This document shows, in pieces, positions 24,883-35,230 of a DNA stretch of 64,000 nt. Position 1 is the stretch's first letter; each line of letters begins with the position of its first letter. Location: the NCBI RefSeq assembly GCF_021389935.1, contig NZ_CP089979.1, forward strand, positions 1,841,001 to 1,905,000, in the 5' to 3' direction. Source of the DNA: Fulvivirga ligni (GTDB taxonomy: Bacteria > Bacteroidota > Bacteroidia > Cytophagales > Cyclobacteriaceae). The notes below the pieces were generated by a model. That model had not been told where the DNA came from. It ran no database searches and saw only the letters and a list, made by a program, of their open reading frames with translations. The translations under genes were made by a program, and so were the position numbers.

Positions 24883-25251
24883 ATGGCATCTAATAGCTAT
24901 AGATTAAAACAAGGAGAGGCTGGAAAAGGTAGCATTTTTTCCAGGTTGGAAAAGTGGGTCCGTATAGACACCGCTTTTCAACATGGGCTACCAGTGAAGT
25001 TCTTACCTCACGTGTTGTTTGTAACGGCTATTGGCATTTTCTATATAGGAAACAGCCATTATGCTGAAAAAAATGTAAGAAAGATTGACCGCCTAAAAAC
25101 CGAAGTGGAAGATCTAAGGGCTGATTATACCACGCTGAAAGCGGATTATATGAAGGCCAGCAAGCAGTCTGAGGTGGCAGCAAATGTTAAGAAATTAGGT
25201 TTAAAAGAAAGTTTACAACCTCCTGAAAAAATAGTGATAGAGGAAGAGTGA
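24883..25251 (+). CDS. ftsL: FtsL-like cell-division protein
   Basis: Short bitopic membrane protein: a ~40-residue cytoplasmic part, one helix (LPHVLFVTAIGIFYIGNSHY) and a periplasmic coiled coil (IDRLKTEVEDLRADYTTL). FtsL sequences diverge strongly, so the call rests on size, topology and position between rsmH and ftsI. It is expected to form the FtsQLB scaffold of the divisome. Its stop overlaps the GTG start of ftsI (GTGA). Confidence 0.8.
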   Translation: MASNSYRLKQGEAGKGSIFSRLEKWVRIDTAFQHGLPVKFLPHVLFVTAIGIFYIGNSHYAEKNVRKIDRLKTEVEDLRADYTTLKADYMKASKQSEVAANVKKLGLKESLQPPEKIVIEEE

Positions 25252-27341
25252 ATATTAAGAAGTCCATATTATTAAGAGTAAGAGTAGCGTTTCTATTAGT
25301 TGCGCTTTTTGCTATTGCAATAGTAGTGAAAACGGGACTTATACAGTTTGCTGAAGGGGAGAAGTGGACTGAGATGGCAGAGCAAATAAACGTGAAGTAC
25401 AAAACAGTGAAGGCTACCAGGGGTAATATCTACTCTGATAACGGAAGCCTGCTAGCTACCTCTTTGCCTTTTTATAAGCTTGCTTTTGATGCTACCATTT
25501 CTAATGAAGAAGTTTTTAACCAGGGAGTAGATTCTCTGGCTTATTTGCTTTCAAACTTTTTTAGAGACGAGTCTAAAGATACCTACAAGAGAAAGCTTAA
25601 AAATGCTCGCGCAAAAAATCGTCAGTATTTGGTGTTGAATCGAAAAATGGTGGGATATCAGGATAAAAAGAAGATGTCTCAGTGGCCCATTTTCAGACAA
25701 GGCCAAATGAAAGGTGGCGTAATATTCGAGAAAATTGATAGAAGATTTCATCCTTTTGATAACCTAAGCAGAAGGACTATTGGCTTTATAAATGAGAATA
25801 GTAGAGGAGCCGGTCTTGAATACAGTTTTAACGAGCAGTTGGCAGGAAAAGATGGAGAAGCATTATATCAAAAGTTAGCTGGTGGTGGTGAGAAGCCTCT
25901 TTTTGATAGCAATGATGTGAAAACTGAAAATGGTTATGATATCGAGACTACAATTGATATCAACCTTCAGGATGTAACAGAAACAGCGCTTTTAAGAGCT
26001 CTTGAGCATCATAATGCTGACTATGGCGTGGTGGTAGTAATGGAAGTGGCTACCGGAGAGATCAAGGCTATTTCAAATCTGAGCAAAAGCAAGAGTGGCT
26101 ACTATCATGAAAGATATAACTACGCTGTAGGTGGACTTAGAGAGCCAGGGTCAACTTTCAAATTAGCAACCATGATTGCTCTATTGGAAGATACAAACAT
26201 CTCATTGTCAGATAGTATTGATACAGGAAATGGGGTGCTGCAGTTTTATAAAAACACTGTAAAAGATCATGAGCAGGGTGGTTATGGAACCATTACTGTG
26301 CAGCAGGCTTTTGAAAAATCATCTAACGTGGCCATGGCTAAGTTAGTAGATAAGCACTTTGGGTTAGATCCGGATAGGTTCCTGTCTTATATCGATCACT
26401 TGGGTTTATCGCAGCCGCTTGGTCTTCAGATCAAAGGAGAAGGTATTCCGAAGATAAAAAGGCCAAATGATAAAAGCTGGAGTGGTATCACTTTGCCGTG
26501 GATGGCTTATGGCTATGGTTTGGAGTTAACTCCTATTCAGTCGCTGGCACTTTATAATGCCGTGGCTAATGATGGAAAATTGATCAAGCCTATTCTGGTT
26601 AAGAAAATTAGAAGAGCTGATAAAGTGCTCGAAGAGTACAATACAGTGGTGCTAAACAAAAAAATATGCTCTGATGAGACGCTGGAAAAGCTAAAGATAA
26701 TGCTTGAAGGTGTGGTGGAAAGAGGTACTGCAGAAAATATTAATAACAGCTACTATAAAATAGCTGGTAAAACGGGTACAGCCCAGATTTTGGACAAAGG
26801 AAAATATACCAAACGATACCTTACCTCTTTTGCAGGTTATTTTCCGGCAGATGAGCCTAGATATAGTGCAATTGTACTTATTAAAAACCCACAAGGGTAC
26901 AAGCAATATGGTAGCAGCGTGGCGGCGCCAGTATTTAAAGAAATAGCGGATAACATCTATTCCAGAGATATTGATATGCATAAGCCAATGCCTAAAGAGT
27001 ATATCGCTGAAGAAGATGTGTTTCCGGTTATCAAATCAGGTAATTACGAAGAGTTGAGCCTGGTATGTAATGAGTTAGGAATTAAAAACCTAAGAGGAAA
27101 CAGCGTAGAAGATTGGGTAACTACTGCCGCCCAGGGAGATTCTATCTTATGGAAAGACAACAGCGTGAGCACCAAGTTTGTGCCCAACGTAAAAGGAATG
27201 ACTTTAAGAGATGCACTTTACTTGTTAGAAAGCTGCGGACTTAGAGTAAATATAAAAGGAAAGGGTAGAGTGAGTAAGCAGTCTCAGTACCCTGGAAGTA
27301 AAGTATTGAGAGGAAGCACAGTAACCATAGAATTGAGTTAA
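25248..27341 (+). CDS. ftsI: Septal peptidoglycan transpeptidase FtsI (PBP3) with PASTA domain
   Basis: Crosslinks peptidoglycan at the septum. The N-terminal helix is at residues ~10-30. The penicillin-binding motifs are Ser302-TFK305 (EPGSTFK), Ser358-Ser-Asn360 and Lys508-Thr-Gly510 (AGKTGTAQ). A PASTA-like domain fills the last ~60 residues (TKFVPNVKGMTLRDALYLLE). PASTA is common in Bacteroidota FtsI and absent from the E. coli protein. The start is GTG, four bases inside ftsL, which suggests translational coupling. Confidence 0.95.
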   Translation: MNIKKSILLRVRVAFLLVALFAIAIVVKTGLIQFAEGEKWTEMAEQINVKYKTVKATRGNIYSDNGSLLATSLPFYKLAFDATISNEEVFNQGVDSLAYLLSNFFRDESKDTYKRKLKNARAKNRQYLVLNRKMVGYQDKKKMSQWPIFRQGQMKGGVIFEKIDRRFHPFDNLSRRTIGFINENSRGAGLEYSFNEQLAGKDGEALYQKLAGGGEKPLFDSNDVKTENGYDIETTIDINLQDVTETALLRALEHHNADYGVVVVMEVATGEIKAISNLSKSKSGYYHERYNYAVGGLREPGSTFKLATMIALLEDTNISLSDSIDTGNGVLQFYKNTVKDHEQGGYGTITVQQAFEKSSNVAMAKLVDKHFGLDPDRFLSYIDHLGLSQPLGLQIKGEGIPKIKRPNDKSWSGITLPWMAYGYGLELTPIQSLALYNAVANDGKLIKPILVKKIRRADKVLEEYNTVVLNKKICSDETLEKLKIMLEGVVERGTAENINNSYYKIAGKTGTAQILDKGKYTKRYLTSFAGYFPADEPRYSAIVLIKNPQGYKQYGSSVAAPVFKEIADNIYSRDIDMHKPMPKEYIAEEDVFPVIKSGNYEELSLVCNELGIKNLRGNSVEDWVTTAAQGDSILWKDNSVSTKFVPNVKGMTLRDALYLLESCGLRVNIKGKGRVSKQSQYPGSKVLRGSTVTIELS

Positions 27342-28804
27342 TGCCTGTTTTAAAAGACATATTATATAAAGTATCATTAGTTTCTACCTCTGGAGATATG
27401 GAGCGAGAGGTGAAATCTATTGCCTTCGATTCCCGAAAGGTAGAAGAGGATACTTTGTTTGTGGCTATCAAAGGCACTCAGTCAGATGGGCATGAATTCA
27501 TTGAAAAGGCCATTGCTTCAGGTGCTACGGTAGTGGTATGTGAAGAGATGCCTGGTGAGATTAACCCTGCTGTAACTTATGTGGCGGTAGCTGATAGCTC
27601 CAGAGCTTTAGGCTTCATTTCTTCTAATTTTTATGGTGAGCCATCTACCAAGCTAAAGCTGGTAGGTGTTACCGGTACCAATGGAAAAACCACAGTAGCT
27701 ACCTTGCTTTTCAACCTATATGTAAAAATGGGTTATAAAACAGGTTTGCTATCTACTGTAAATAATAGAATAGGTGATGAAATTATTCCTTCATCACACA
27801 CTACGCCTGATGCTTTGAGCTTAAATCAGCTTTTAGCTAAGATGGTGGAGAGCGGCTGTGAATATGCTTTTATGGAGGTGAGTTCTCATGCCATTCAGCA
27901 GGAGCGCATCGCTGGTCAGTTGTTCGCGGGAGCTATTTTTACCAATATCTCTCATGATCATTTAGACTACCATAAAACCTTTGATGCTTACATTTCTGCT
28001 AAGAAAAAGCTGTTTGATGATTTGCCATCTACTGCTTTTGCTTTGGTAAATGTAGATGACAAGAGAGGTCGTATCATGTTGCAAAACACGAAGGCTACTA
28101 AAAATACATTTGCACTAAAAAGTGTAGCTGAGTTCAAGGGTAAAATGATAGCGAATACCCTCCAAGGCCTTGAAATGGACATCAATAACAAGAATGTTTG
28201 GTTCAGACTTATTGGTGATTTTAATGCTTATAACCTACTAGCGGTATATGCTACTTCAGTGCTGTTGGGTAAGGATGCTGATGAGGTTTTAACTCAGTTA
28301 TCAGTGCTGGAAGGTGCCCCGGGAAGATTTGAGCAAGTGATATCACCATCTAAGATAACCGCAATAGTGGATTATGCCCACACACCAGATGCATTGCAAA
28401 ATGTGCTGGAGACCATCAATAACTTCCGAACTGGAAATGAAAGGGTGATCACCGTGGTTGGTTGTGGTGGTAATAGAGATAAAACAAAGAGACCTTTAAT
28501 GGCCTCTATTGCTTGTAAGCTGAGTGACAAAGTGATCCTTACTTCTGATAATCCCAGAAATGAAGATCCTATGGAGATCATTAAGGACATGCAGGAAGGT
28601 GTAGGTCCTGTAGATTATAAGAAAACAGTTGTAATTGCTGACAGAGAAGAGGCTATTAAAACCTCATGTATGCTGGCAGGTGAAAATGATATTATTCTGG
28701 TGGCCGGTAAAGGCCATGAAACATATCAGGAAATAAATGGAGTGAAGCATCCCTTTGATGATAAAGAGGTGCTGAGTAGAATGTTGAACTTATTTGCTAA
28801 CTGA
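27341..28804 (+). CDS. murE: UDP-MurNAc-tripeptide synthetase (meso-DAP adding)
   Basis: Adds the third peptide residue to UDP-MurNAc-L-Ala-D-Glu. The ATP-binding motif TGTNGKTT is at residues 111-118. The specificity motif LTSDNPRNEDP contains DNPR, which marks enzymes that use meso-diaminopimelate. The carbamylated-lysine region and the Mur ligase C-terminal domain are present. The length of 487 is normal. The ATG overlaps the ftsI stop by one base. Confidence 0.96.
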   Translation: MPVLKDILYKVSLVSTSGDMEREVKSIAFDSRKVEEDTLFVAIKGTQSDGHEFIEKAIASGATVVVCEEMPGEINPAVTYVAVADSSRALGFISSNFYGEPSTKLKLVGVTGTNGKTTVATLLFNLYVKMGYKTGLLSTVNNRIGDEIIPSSHTTPDALSLNQLLAKMVESGCEYAFMEVSSHAIQQERIAGQLFAGAIFTNISHDHLDYHKTFDAYISAKKKLFDDLPSTAFALVNVDDKRGRIMLQNTKATKNTFALKSVAEFKGKMIANTLQGLEMDINNKNVWFRLIGDFNAYNLLAVYATSVLLGKDADEVLTQLSVLEGAPGRFEQVISPSKITAIVDYAHTPDALQNVLETINNFRTGNERVITVVGCGGNRDKTKRPLMASIACKLSDKVILTSDNPRNEDPMEIIKDMQEGVGPVDYKKTVVIADREEAIKTSCMLAGENDIILVAGKGHETYQEINGVKHPFDDKEVLSRMLNLFAN

Positions 28805-28809
28805 GATAG

Positions 28810-30018
28810 ATGTTATACTATATTTTTGATTATCTGGAGAAGAATTTTGACCTCATCGGGGCGAGTGTATTCCAGTACATTTCGTTTCGGGCAGGTATGG
28901 CTGCGGTCATTTCTCTATTAATCACTATCACTTTTGGTAAAAAGCTTATCAACTTCCTGAGAAGAAAGCAGGTAGGAGAGACCGTGCGTGACTTAGGTTT
29001 AGAAGGGCAAATGGAGAAGAAGGGTACGCCTACCATGGGTGGTATCATCATTCTCAGCGGAATACTGGTTCCGGTTTTACTTTTTTCTAAGCTGGATAAC
29101 ATTTATGTAATCCTTCTCATAGTAGCTACCGTCTGGTTAGGACTTATTGGCTTTTTAGATGATTATATCAAAGTATTTAAAAAGAACAAAGAAGGACTTG
29201 CAGGCCGATTTAAGATAGTAGGGCAGATTGGAATAGGCCTTATTGTTGGGCTCACACTTTATTTTAATGATGATGTGGTGATCAGAGAATATTCTGATAC
29301 TGCTACCATTGAAAACAATGAAATAGTGAGAGAATATGAAGAGGTAAAGTCAACTAAGACTACGGTGCCTTTCTTCAAAAATAATGAGCTGGATTATGAT
29401 GAGGTATTCTCCTTTTTAGGGCATGATTTTACATGGGCCATTTATGTGCTTATTGTAATCTTCATCATTACGGCAGTATCTAATGGAGCTAACATTACTG
29501 ATGGTATAGATGGTCTGGCGGCAGGAACCTCCGCCATTATAGGGCTCACCCTAGCCATTTTTGCCTATATATCAGGCAGGGTGGATTTTAGTACTTATCT
29601 CAATATCCTTCACATTCCTAACCTAAGTGAAGTGGTAATTTTCTGTACCGCTTTTGTAGGAGCTTGTTTAGGGTTTTTGTGGTATAACTCATATCCGGCG
29701 CAGGTTTTTATGGGTGATACAGGAAGCCTTTCATTAGGAGGTATCATAGCAGTAATTGCCCTTGTAGTAAGAAAAGAATTGATGATTCCATTGTTGTGTG
29801 GAGTCTTTTTGATAGAGAATTTATCAGTGATTTTACAGGTGTCTTATTTCAAGTACACCAGGAAGAAATACGGTGAAGGTAGACGGATATTTTTAATGTC
29901 TCCACTACATCACCACTATCAAAAGAAAAATTTACATGAGGCAAAAATTGTCACCAGATTCTGGATAGTAGGTATCCTGTTGGCCATACTTAGTTTGGCC
30001 ACATTGAAGCTGAGATAA
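28810..30018 (+). CDS. mraY: Phospho-MurNAc-pentapeptide translocase MraY
   Basis: Membrane enzyme that transfers phospho-MurNAc-pentapeptide to undecaprenyl phosphate, giving lipid I. About ten helices. Conserved segments are [27 protein letters not shown] (catalytic aspartates), [15 protein letters not shown] and [12 protein letters not shown], plus [10 protein letters not shown]. It is longer (402) than the ~360 of E. coli because of a ~45-residue acidic insertion after [13 protein letters not shown] and the next helix (about residues 156-200), as seen in other Bacteroidota. Confidence 0.96.
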   Translation: MLYYIFDYLEKNFDLIGASVFQYISFRAGMAAVISLLITITFGKKLINFLRRKQVGETVRDLGLEGQMEKKGTPTMGGIIILSGILVPVLLFSKLDNIYVILLIVATVWLGLIGFLDDYIKVFKKNKEGLAGRFKIVGQIGIGLIVGLTLYFNDDVVIREYSDTATIENNEIVREYEEVKSTKTTVPFFKNNELDYDEVFSFLGHDFTWAIYVLIVIFIITAVSNGANITDGIDGLAAGTSAIIGLTLAIFAYISGRVDFSTYLNILHIPNLSEVVIFCTAFVGACLGFLWYNSYPAQVFMGDTGSLSLGGIIAVIALVVRKELMIPLLCGVFLIENLSVILQVSYFKYTRKKYGEGRRIFLMSPLHHHYQKKNLHEAKIVTRFWIVGILLAILSLATLKLR

Positions 30019-30083
30019 TTTGTGCTGAAGAAAGGTTGTGATGTTGAATTTATAAGAATAGGAGAAGTTTTAAATTCTTGATA

Positions 30084-30227
30084 ATGATAACAGTAGCAGA
30101 CATTTATTTAAAAGTATTTGAATTGATCGCTGTCGCTTTCAAGAGAGGTGCTAAAGTTTTGAAACAATGGTACCTGGAGGCGATAACATCAATCAGAGAG
30201 ATGGAACAATTACAGATTGAATGGTAA
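30084..30227 (+). CDS. Small ORF (47 residues) between mraY and murD
   Basis: An open frame of 47 codons, on the same strand as the cluster, that fills what would otherwise be a 200-base gap in a nearly gapless operon. It starts at ATG 30084, 65 bases after mraY, and its stop overlaps the murD ATG by seven bases, an arrangement typical of translational coupling. The product looks like one or two amphipathic helices (DIYLKVFELIAVAFKRG, then WYLEAITSIREMEQLQIEW) with balanced charge and no signal peptide. I recognise no family. It may be a real small protein of cell-wall synthesis or a leader ORF that controls murD translation. Confidence 0.55.
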   Translation: MITVADIYLKVFELIAVAFKRGAKVLKQWYLEAITSIREMEQLQIEW

Positions 30228-31579
30228 ACAAGAAGGTGACCATATTGGGCGCTGGAGAAAGCGGAACAGGTGCAGCTCTTTTGGCGAAAGCTAAAGGGTA
30301 TGATGTATTTGTGTCCGATGCTGGAACCATCAAAGATAAGTACAAGGCTGAGCTTGAGGCTGAGGCTATTGTCTTTGAAGAGAAAACTCATTCTATGGAT
30401 GAGATTCTTGGTTCTGAGCTTATTATCAAAAGCCCAGGTATACCTGAAAGTGCTGAAATCATTCAAAAATGTATCGAAAAGCAAATTGAAATCATTGATG
30501 AGATTGAATTTGCCTTTCGATACACCAATGCTCAGATTATTGCCATTACGGGAACGAATGGCAAGACTACTACTACACTTTTGACTTATCACTTGCTGGA
30601 GCAGGCTGGGTTAAAGGTGGGCTTAGCAGGCAATGTTGGTCATAGCCTGGCCAAGCAGGTAATCAAAGACGAATATGATTACTATGTAGTGGAAATGAGC
30701 AGTTTTCAATTAGATGGAACGGTCACGTTCAAGCCATACGTAGGTGTGCTTTTGAACATTACGCCAGACCATATGGATAGGTATAACTATAGCCTTGCTA
30801 AGTATGCCGATTCCAAATTTCAACTCATTAAAAACATGGACAAAGCTAGCCACTTTGTCTATTACCAGGATAATGAGTTGGTCAAAGCTGGTCTTTCATC
30901 ACGAGCTGATAAAGGAGCCAGACATGCTGTTTCCTTAGTAGAGGAAACAGCCAACTACTTTGATCAGGGTATGATGTACTTCGATCAAAGTGTGAAAATA
31001 GCTCAGGAAGAAACCTCATTGAGAGGACTTCATAACGCTATTAACATGATGTGCGCCATTAGGGTGGCTTTAATTTTAGAGCTTCCTGAGGACAGGATAA
31101 GAGAAGCATTGAAAACATTCAAAAATGCTCCTCATAGAATGGAATATGTGGCTACCATCAATAATGTAGATTTTGTAAATGATTCAAAAGCTACCAATGT
31201 AGACTCAGTGAAATATGCTTTAGGAAGCTTCAATGAGTCTTTGGTTTGGATAGCCGGAGGAATAGATAAAGGTAATGACTATAACCTGATCAAGGACAGT
31301 GTTAATGCCAAGGTAAAAGCTTTGATATGCCTGGGCAAAGACAATAGTAAGCTGAGAGATGCATTCCATGAACAGATTATTGATTTGCTGGAAACGGATA
31401 ACGTAAAAGATGCAGTGCGATCAGCACTGAAATATGCTGATGCTCATGATGTGGTGTTATTATCACCTGCATGTGCCAGTTTCGACCTTTTTAAGAACTA
31501 TGAAGATAGAGGTGAACAGTTTAAAAAGGCCGTTTTAGAGTTGAAAGAAGAATTTGAAAGTAACGCGATAAAGCAATGA
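30221..31579 (+). CDS. murD: UDP-MurNAc-L-alanine:D-glutamate ligase
   Basis: Adds D-glutamate in the peptidoglycan precursor pathway. The Rossmann-like start VTILGAGESGTGAALLAK and ATP motif GTNGKTTTT (from residue 111) are clear, as are NITPDHMDRY and APHRMEYVA. The length of 452 is usual. The ATG at 30221 overlaps the stop of the small ORF before it, and its own stop overlaps ftsW by four bases. Confidence 0.96.
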   Translation: MVNKKVTILGAGESGTGAALLAKAKGYDVFVSDAGTIKDKYKAELEAEAIVFEEKTHSMDEILGSELIIKSPGIPESAEIIQKCIEKQIEIIDEIEFAFRYTNAQIIAITGTNGKTTTTLLTYHLLEQAGLKVGLAGNVGHSLAKQVIKDEYDYYVVEMSSFQLDGTVTFKPYVGVLLNITPDHMDRYNYSLAKYADSKFQLIKNMDKASHFVYYQDNELVKAGLSSRADKGARHAVSLVEETANYFDQGMMYFDQSVKIAQEETSLRGLHNAINMMCAIRVALILELPEDRIREALKTFKNAPHRMEYVATINNVDFVNDSKATNVDSVKYALGSFNESLVWIAGGIDKGNDYNLIKDSVNAKVKALICLGKDNSKLRDAFHEQIIDLLETDNVKDAVRSALKYADAHDVVLLSPACASFDLFKNYEDRGEQFKKAVLELKEEFESNAIKQ

Positions 31580-32733
31580 TGAAGATCAAGGCATGGGCGG
31601 ATAATAACCTGAAGGGAGATCCTGTGATCTGGGCGGTAGTGTTTGCACTTTCACTTATCAGTATTCTGGTAGTGTATAGTGCTACAGGTACACTAGCCTT
31701 TAAGCACATGCGTAACCCTGAAAGTTACTTGCTTAAACATACCGTGCTTATTGGTGTGGGTATTTTAGCTATGTGGTTGGCGCACAGGGTAGATTATAGA
31801 TATTACTCAAGAATATCAAGGTTAGCACTGTGGGTAAGTGTGCCCTTATTGCTTTATACTTTTACTAATGGAGTAAGCTTAAACGATGCATCAAGATGGA
31901 TCAGTGTGCCCATTATTCACGCTACTTTCCAGCCTTCAGATTTAGCGAGTTTGGCCCTGATTACCAGCTTGGCCAGTATGCTTTCTAAAAGGCAACAAAA
32001 TATAGCAGACTTTAAAGAGTCATTAATTCCAATACTGATTTGGTGTGGGGTTATCTGTGGTCTTATTGCCCTTACTAACCTGTCGTCAGCTATCCTATTA
32101 TTCCTTACCTGCATGTTGATCATGTTCATAGGTAGGGTGCCTGTAAAATATCTGGCTATGCTGGTTTTTGTAGGTGGCTTAGCCGGAGTAGTAGCATTGA
32201 AGTTTGGAGTAAGAGCTGAAACGGCCAAGAGTCGTATCGAAAGTTTTGTGAGTGGTGATGATCTTCCATTCCAGTCATTACAAGCTCGTTTGGCAGTAGC
32301 TACGGGGGGCATTACTGGAAAAGGACCAGGCAAAAGCCAGCAAAGAAATATTCTTCCTCACCCATATTCGGATTTCGTGTATGCCATCATTATCGAAGAG
32401 TATGGAATGATAGGAGGCGTAGTGGTTTTAGTGCTCTACCTGATTTTACTATCACGCGGTATGAAAGCCGTGGTGAACAGTGAAAGGGCCTATGGAGGGC
32501 TTCTCTCCGCAGGACTCAGCTTTTCGCTGGTGCTTCAGGCATTAGTGAATATGGGGGTAGTAGTAGGATTAGGACCTGTTACAGGTTTACCATTACCGAT
32601 GGTAAGTATGGGTGGTACATCATTGATGTTTACCGGTCTGTCATTAGGCATCATCCTCAGTGTGAGCCGAGGTGAGACAGATACAAGCTGGAAAGACAGC
32701 TCAAGTTTAGTTAAAAACATGGCCAGGGCATAG
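31576..32733 (+). CDS. ftsW: Septal peptidoglycan glycosyltransferase FtsW
   Basis: SEDS-family polytopic membrane protein that polymerises lipid II at the septum, partner of FtsI. Conserved SEDS sequences include GVSLNDASRWI, FQPSDLASLALI, LPHPYSDFVYAIIIEEYGMIG and GLPLPMVSMGGTSL. About ten helices and 385 residues. The ATG overlaps the murD stop (ATGA), and its stop overlaps the GTG of murG. Confidence 0.95.
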   Translation: MMKIKAWADNNLKGDPVIWAVVFALSLISILVVYSATGTLAFKHMRNPESYLLKHTVLIGVGILAMWLAHRVDYRYYSRISRLALWVSVPLLLYTFTNGVSLNDASRWISVPIIHATFQPSDLASLALITSLASMLSKRQQNIADFKESLIPILIWCGVICGLIALTNLSSAILLFLTCMLIMFIGRVPVKYLAMLVFVGGLAGVVALKFGVRAETAKSRIESFVSGDDLPFQSLQARLAVATGGITGKGPGKSQQRNILPHPYSDFVYAIIIEEYGMIGGVVVLVLYLILLSRGMKAVVNSERAYGGLLSAGLSFSLVLQALVNMGVVVGLGPVTGLPLPMVSMGGTSLMFTGLSLGIILSVSRGETDTSWKDSSSLVKNMARA

Positions 32734-33842
32734 TGAGTAAGAATAGACCATATCGATTCATGATCAGTGGTGGCGGCACCGGCGGGCATATTTACCCTGC
32801 TATAGCTGTGGCCAACGAGATCAAGCGCCGTTATGAGGATGCTGAAATCCTTTTTGTAGGAGCTAAAGGTCGTATGGAAATGACTAAGGTGCCTGAGGCA
32901 GGTTATAAAATAGAAGGACTATGGATCAGTGGTTTACAAAGAAGGCTTACAATAGATAACCTGTCTTTTCCGCTAAAAGTAGTTCATAGCTTTTTAGCAG
33001 CTAAGCGCTTAGTGTCCAGCTTTAAGCCTGATGCGGTGGTAGGATTTGGTGGATACGCCAGCGGACCTACTATGCTTGCAGCTACAGGCAAAAAGATTCC
33101 GGCTATGGTACAAGAGCAAAACTCACATGCCGGTATCACAAATAAAAAATTGGGCAATAAAGCCCGGAAAGTATGTGTGGCCTATGAAAATATGGACAGA
33201 TACTTTCCTAAAGAAAAGATAGTAATTACAGGAAACCCTGTAAGAAGAGATATACTGGAGGTAGACAGCAAAAAGGAGAAAGCACTGAAGCACTTCAATT
33301 TGTCCGCTGGCAAGAAAACGATTTTGGTTTTAGGCGGAAGCCTGGGAGCCAGGACTATAAATAACAGTGTCATTGGTCAATTGCAAAAGGTGGTTGATGC
33401 CGACGTGCAGTTGGTATGGCAAACGGGTAAAATCTATCACTCTGAAATGACTGCCAAGGCAAGCAATTTTGACCTTAGTAACATCAGAGTGATGGAGTTT
33501 ATTAAAGAAATGGATTTGGCTTATGCAGCGGCAGACCTTGTTGTTTCCAGAGCTGGTGCTCTTTCCATTTCAGAATTATGCCTGGTGGGCAAACCGGTTA
33601 TTCTGGTACCATCAGCTAATGTGGCTGAAGACCATCAGACTAAAAATGCCATGGCGCTGGTTGTGAAAGATGCAGCGGTAATGGTGAAAGACAGCGAAGC
33701 TGAAAATAATATGATTCCAGAAGCATTAAACCTTCTGGCAGATAATGATAAACAAAAGTCATTAGGCGCTAATATCAAGAAAATGGGTAAGCCTAATGCA
33801 GCAGAAGATATTGTGAACGAACTAATGAGCATAGTGAATTGA
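32733..33842 (+). CDS. murG: Lipid II synthase MurG
   Basis: Transfers GlcNAc to lipid I on the inner face of the membrane. The glycine-rich loop GGGTGGH is at residues 13-19. VGFGGYASGPTM, LVLGGSLGARTIN and VVSRAGALSISEL are family signatures. 369 residues. The start is GTG, overlapping the ftsW stop by one base. The stop shares bases with the TTG start of murC. Confidence 0.96.
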   Translation: MSKNRPYRFMISGGGTGGHIYPAIAVANEIKRRYEDAEILFVGAKGRMEMTKVPEAGYKIEGLWISGLQRRLTIDNLSFPLKVVHSFLAAKRLVSSFKPDAVVGFGGYASGPTMLAATGKKIPAMVQEQNSHAGITNKKLGNKARKVCVAYENMDRYFPKEKIVITGNPVRRDILEVDSKKEKALKHFNLSAGKKTILVLGGSLGARTINNSVIGQLQKVVDADVQLVWQTGKIYHSEMTAKASNFDLSNIRVMEFIKEMDLAYAAADLVVSRAGALSISELCLVGKPVILVPSANVAEDHQTKNAMALVVKDAAVMVKDSEAENNMIPEALNLLADNDKQKSLGANIKKMGKPNAAEDIVNELMSIVN

Positions 33843-35230
33843 AGCTTACTGATTACCATAGCGTGTATTTCATAGGCATCGGGGGCATCGGTATGAGTGC
33901 GCTTGCCAGGTGGTTCGTGCATAACGGCTATCAGGTAAGTGGTTATGACCGCACGCCTACTAAGCTCACAAAAGTGCTGGAGCAGGAGGGTATGGCTATT
34001 CATTATGATGATAACGTGGAGAACATTCCAGCAGATGTGATGGATAATATGGAAAAAAGCCTGGTGGTGTATACCCCAGCTATTCCGGCATCGCATCAGG
34101 AGTTTAACTATCTGAAAGATAAGGGCTATACCATTAAAAAGAGATCGGCCATTTTGGGTATGATCAGTGAACATTTCTTCACTGTAGCTGTGGCCGGAAC
34201 TCATGGTAAAACCACTACTTCATCTATGGTGGCGCACTTGCTGAAATCAGCAGGTAAAGACATCACCATGTTCTTAGGTGGTTTGGCTACCAACTATGAC
34301 TCTAATTTCATAGCGAATGAGTCAGATAAGGCGGTGGCCATTGTAGAAGCAGATGAGTTTGACAGGTCATTTTTAACCCTGTCACCAGATTTGGCAATAG
34401 TGACATCAGCAGACGCTGATCATTTAGATATTTATGGCGACAAGTCTCATTTAGAGCAGTCGTTTAAGGAGTTTATAAACAAAATAAAAGATAGCGGTAA
34501 GCTATACATAAATGATAAGATAGTAAACGAATTGGTGGATCATACTGCTAAGGCAGAGATCAATACCTATGGAATGAACCGGGGGCAATTTTTGGCCAGT
34601 AATGTTACCATGGAAAATGGATTTTTTCAATTTGATTATAACGACAAGCAGACTAGGATTGAAAGGTTGATACTAGGCGTCCCCGGATTTCATAATGTTG
34701 AAAATATTACAGCAGCCATTGCCATAGGATTGGAGCTCGGTCTCTCAGATGATCAGATTCGTCATGGTGTAGAAACTTATAGTGGTGTTAAAAGAAGGTT
34801 CGAGTATCAGCTCAGAACCGAGCAGATTGTATATGTAGATGATTACGCGCATCATCCAGTGGAGATAAATGCATTTTTAACTTCCCTGAAAGCACTATAT
34901 CCGGATCGTAAAGTGACGGCCATTTTCCAGCCGCACCTCTTTACACGAACCAGAGATTTTGCTGATGGTTTTGCGGAAAGTTTAAGCCTGGCAGACGAGG
35001 TGATTTTGCTGGATATCTATCCGGCACGTGAAGAGCCTATTGAAGGTGTTACTTCAGAACTTTTGTTCAAGGATATTACCTCAGAAGCGAAGGAATTGTG
35101 TAGTAAGGAGCATTTGATAGAATGCTTAAAAGAGAAGGAATTAGAAGTGGTGGCTACCATAGGTGCAGGAGATATTGATAAGCTGGTGGAGCCGGTAAAA
35201 GAATTATTAAACAACAGGTATCATGTTTAA
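33839..35230 (+). CDS. murC: UDP-MurNAc:L-alanine ligase
   Basis: Adds the first peptide residue to UDP-MurNAc. It has the N-terminal glycine motif YFIGIGGIGMSALAR, the ATP site GTHGKTT (residues 120-126), VEADEFDRSF, and DDYAHHPVEI. 463 residues. The start is TTG at 33839, which overlaps the murG stop (TTGA) and gives the N-terminus usual for the family (KLTDYHSVYFIG); no ATG lies before that conserved part. Confidence 0.95.
   Translation: MKLTDYHSVYFIGIGGIGMSALARWFVHNGYQVSGYDRTPTKLTKVLEQEGMAIHYDDNVENIPADVMDNMEKSLVVYTPAIPASHQEFNYLKDKGYTIKKRSAILGMISEHFFTVAVAGTHGKTTTSSMVAHLLKSAGKDITMFLGGLATNYDSNFIANESDKAVAIVEADEFDRSFLTLSPDLAIVTSADADHLDIYGDKSHLEQSFKEFINKIKDSGKLYINDKIVNELVDHTAKAEINTYGMNRGQFLASNVTMENGFFQFDYNDKQTRIERLILGVPGFHNVENITAAIAIGLELGLSDDQIRHGVETYSGVKRRFEYQLRTEQIVYVDDYAHHPVEINAFLTSLKALYPDRKVTAIFQPHLFTRTRDFADGFAESLSLADEVILLDIYPAREEPIEGVTSELLFKDITSEAKELCSKEHLIECLKEKELEVVATIGAGDIDKLVEPVKELLNNRYHV

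Noticed and set aside
30104-30592. 162-codon minus-strand frame across the small ORF and murD
   Set aside because: Antisense to murD, with Ser/Leu/Phe-rich composition typical of a shadow frame.
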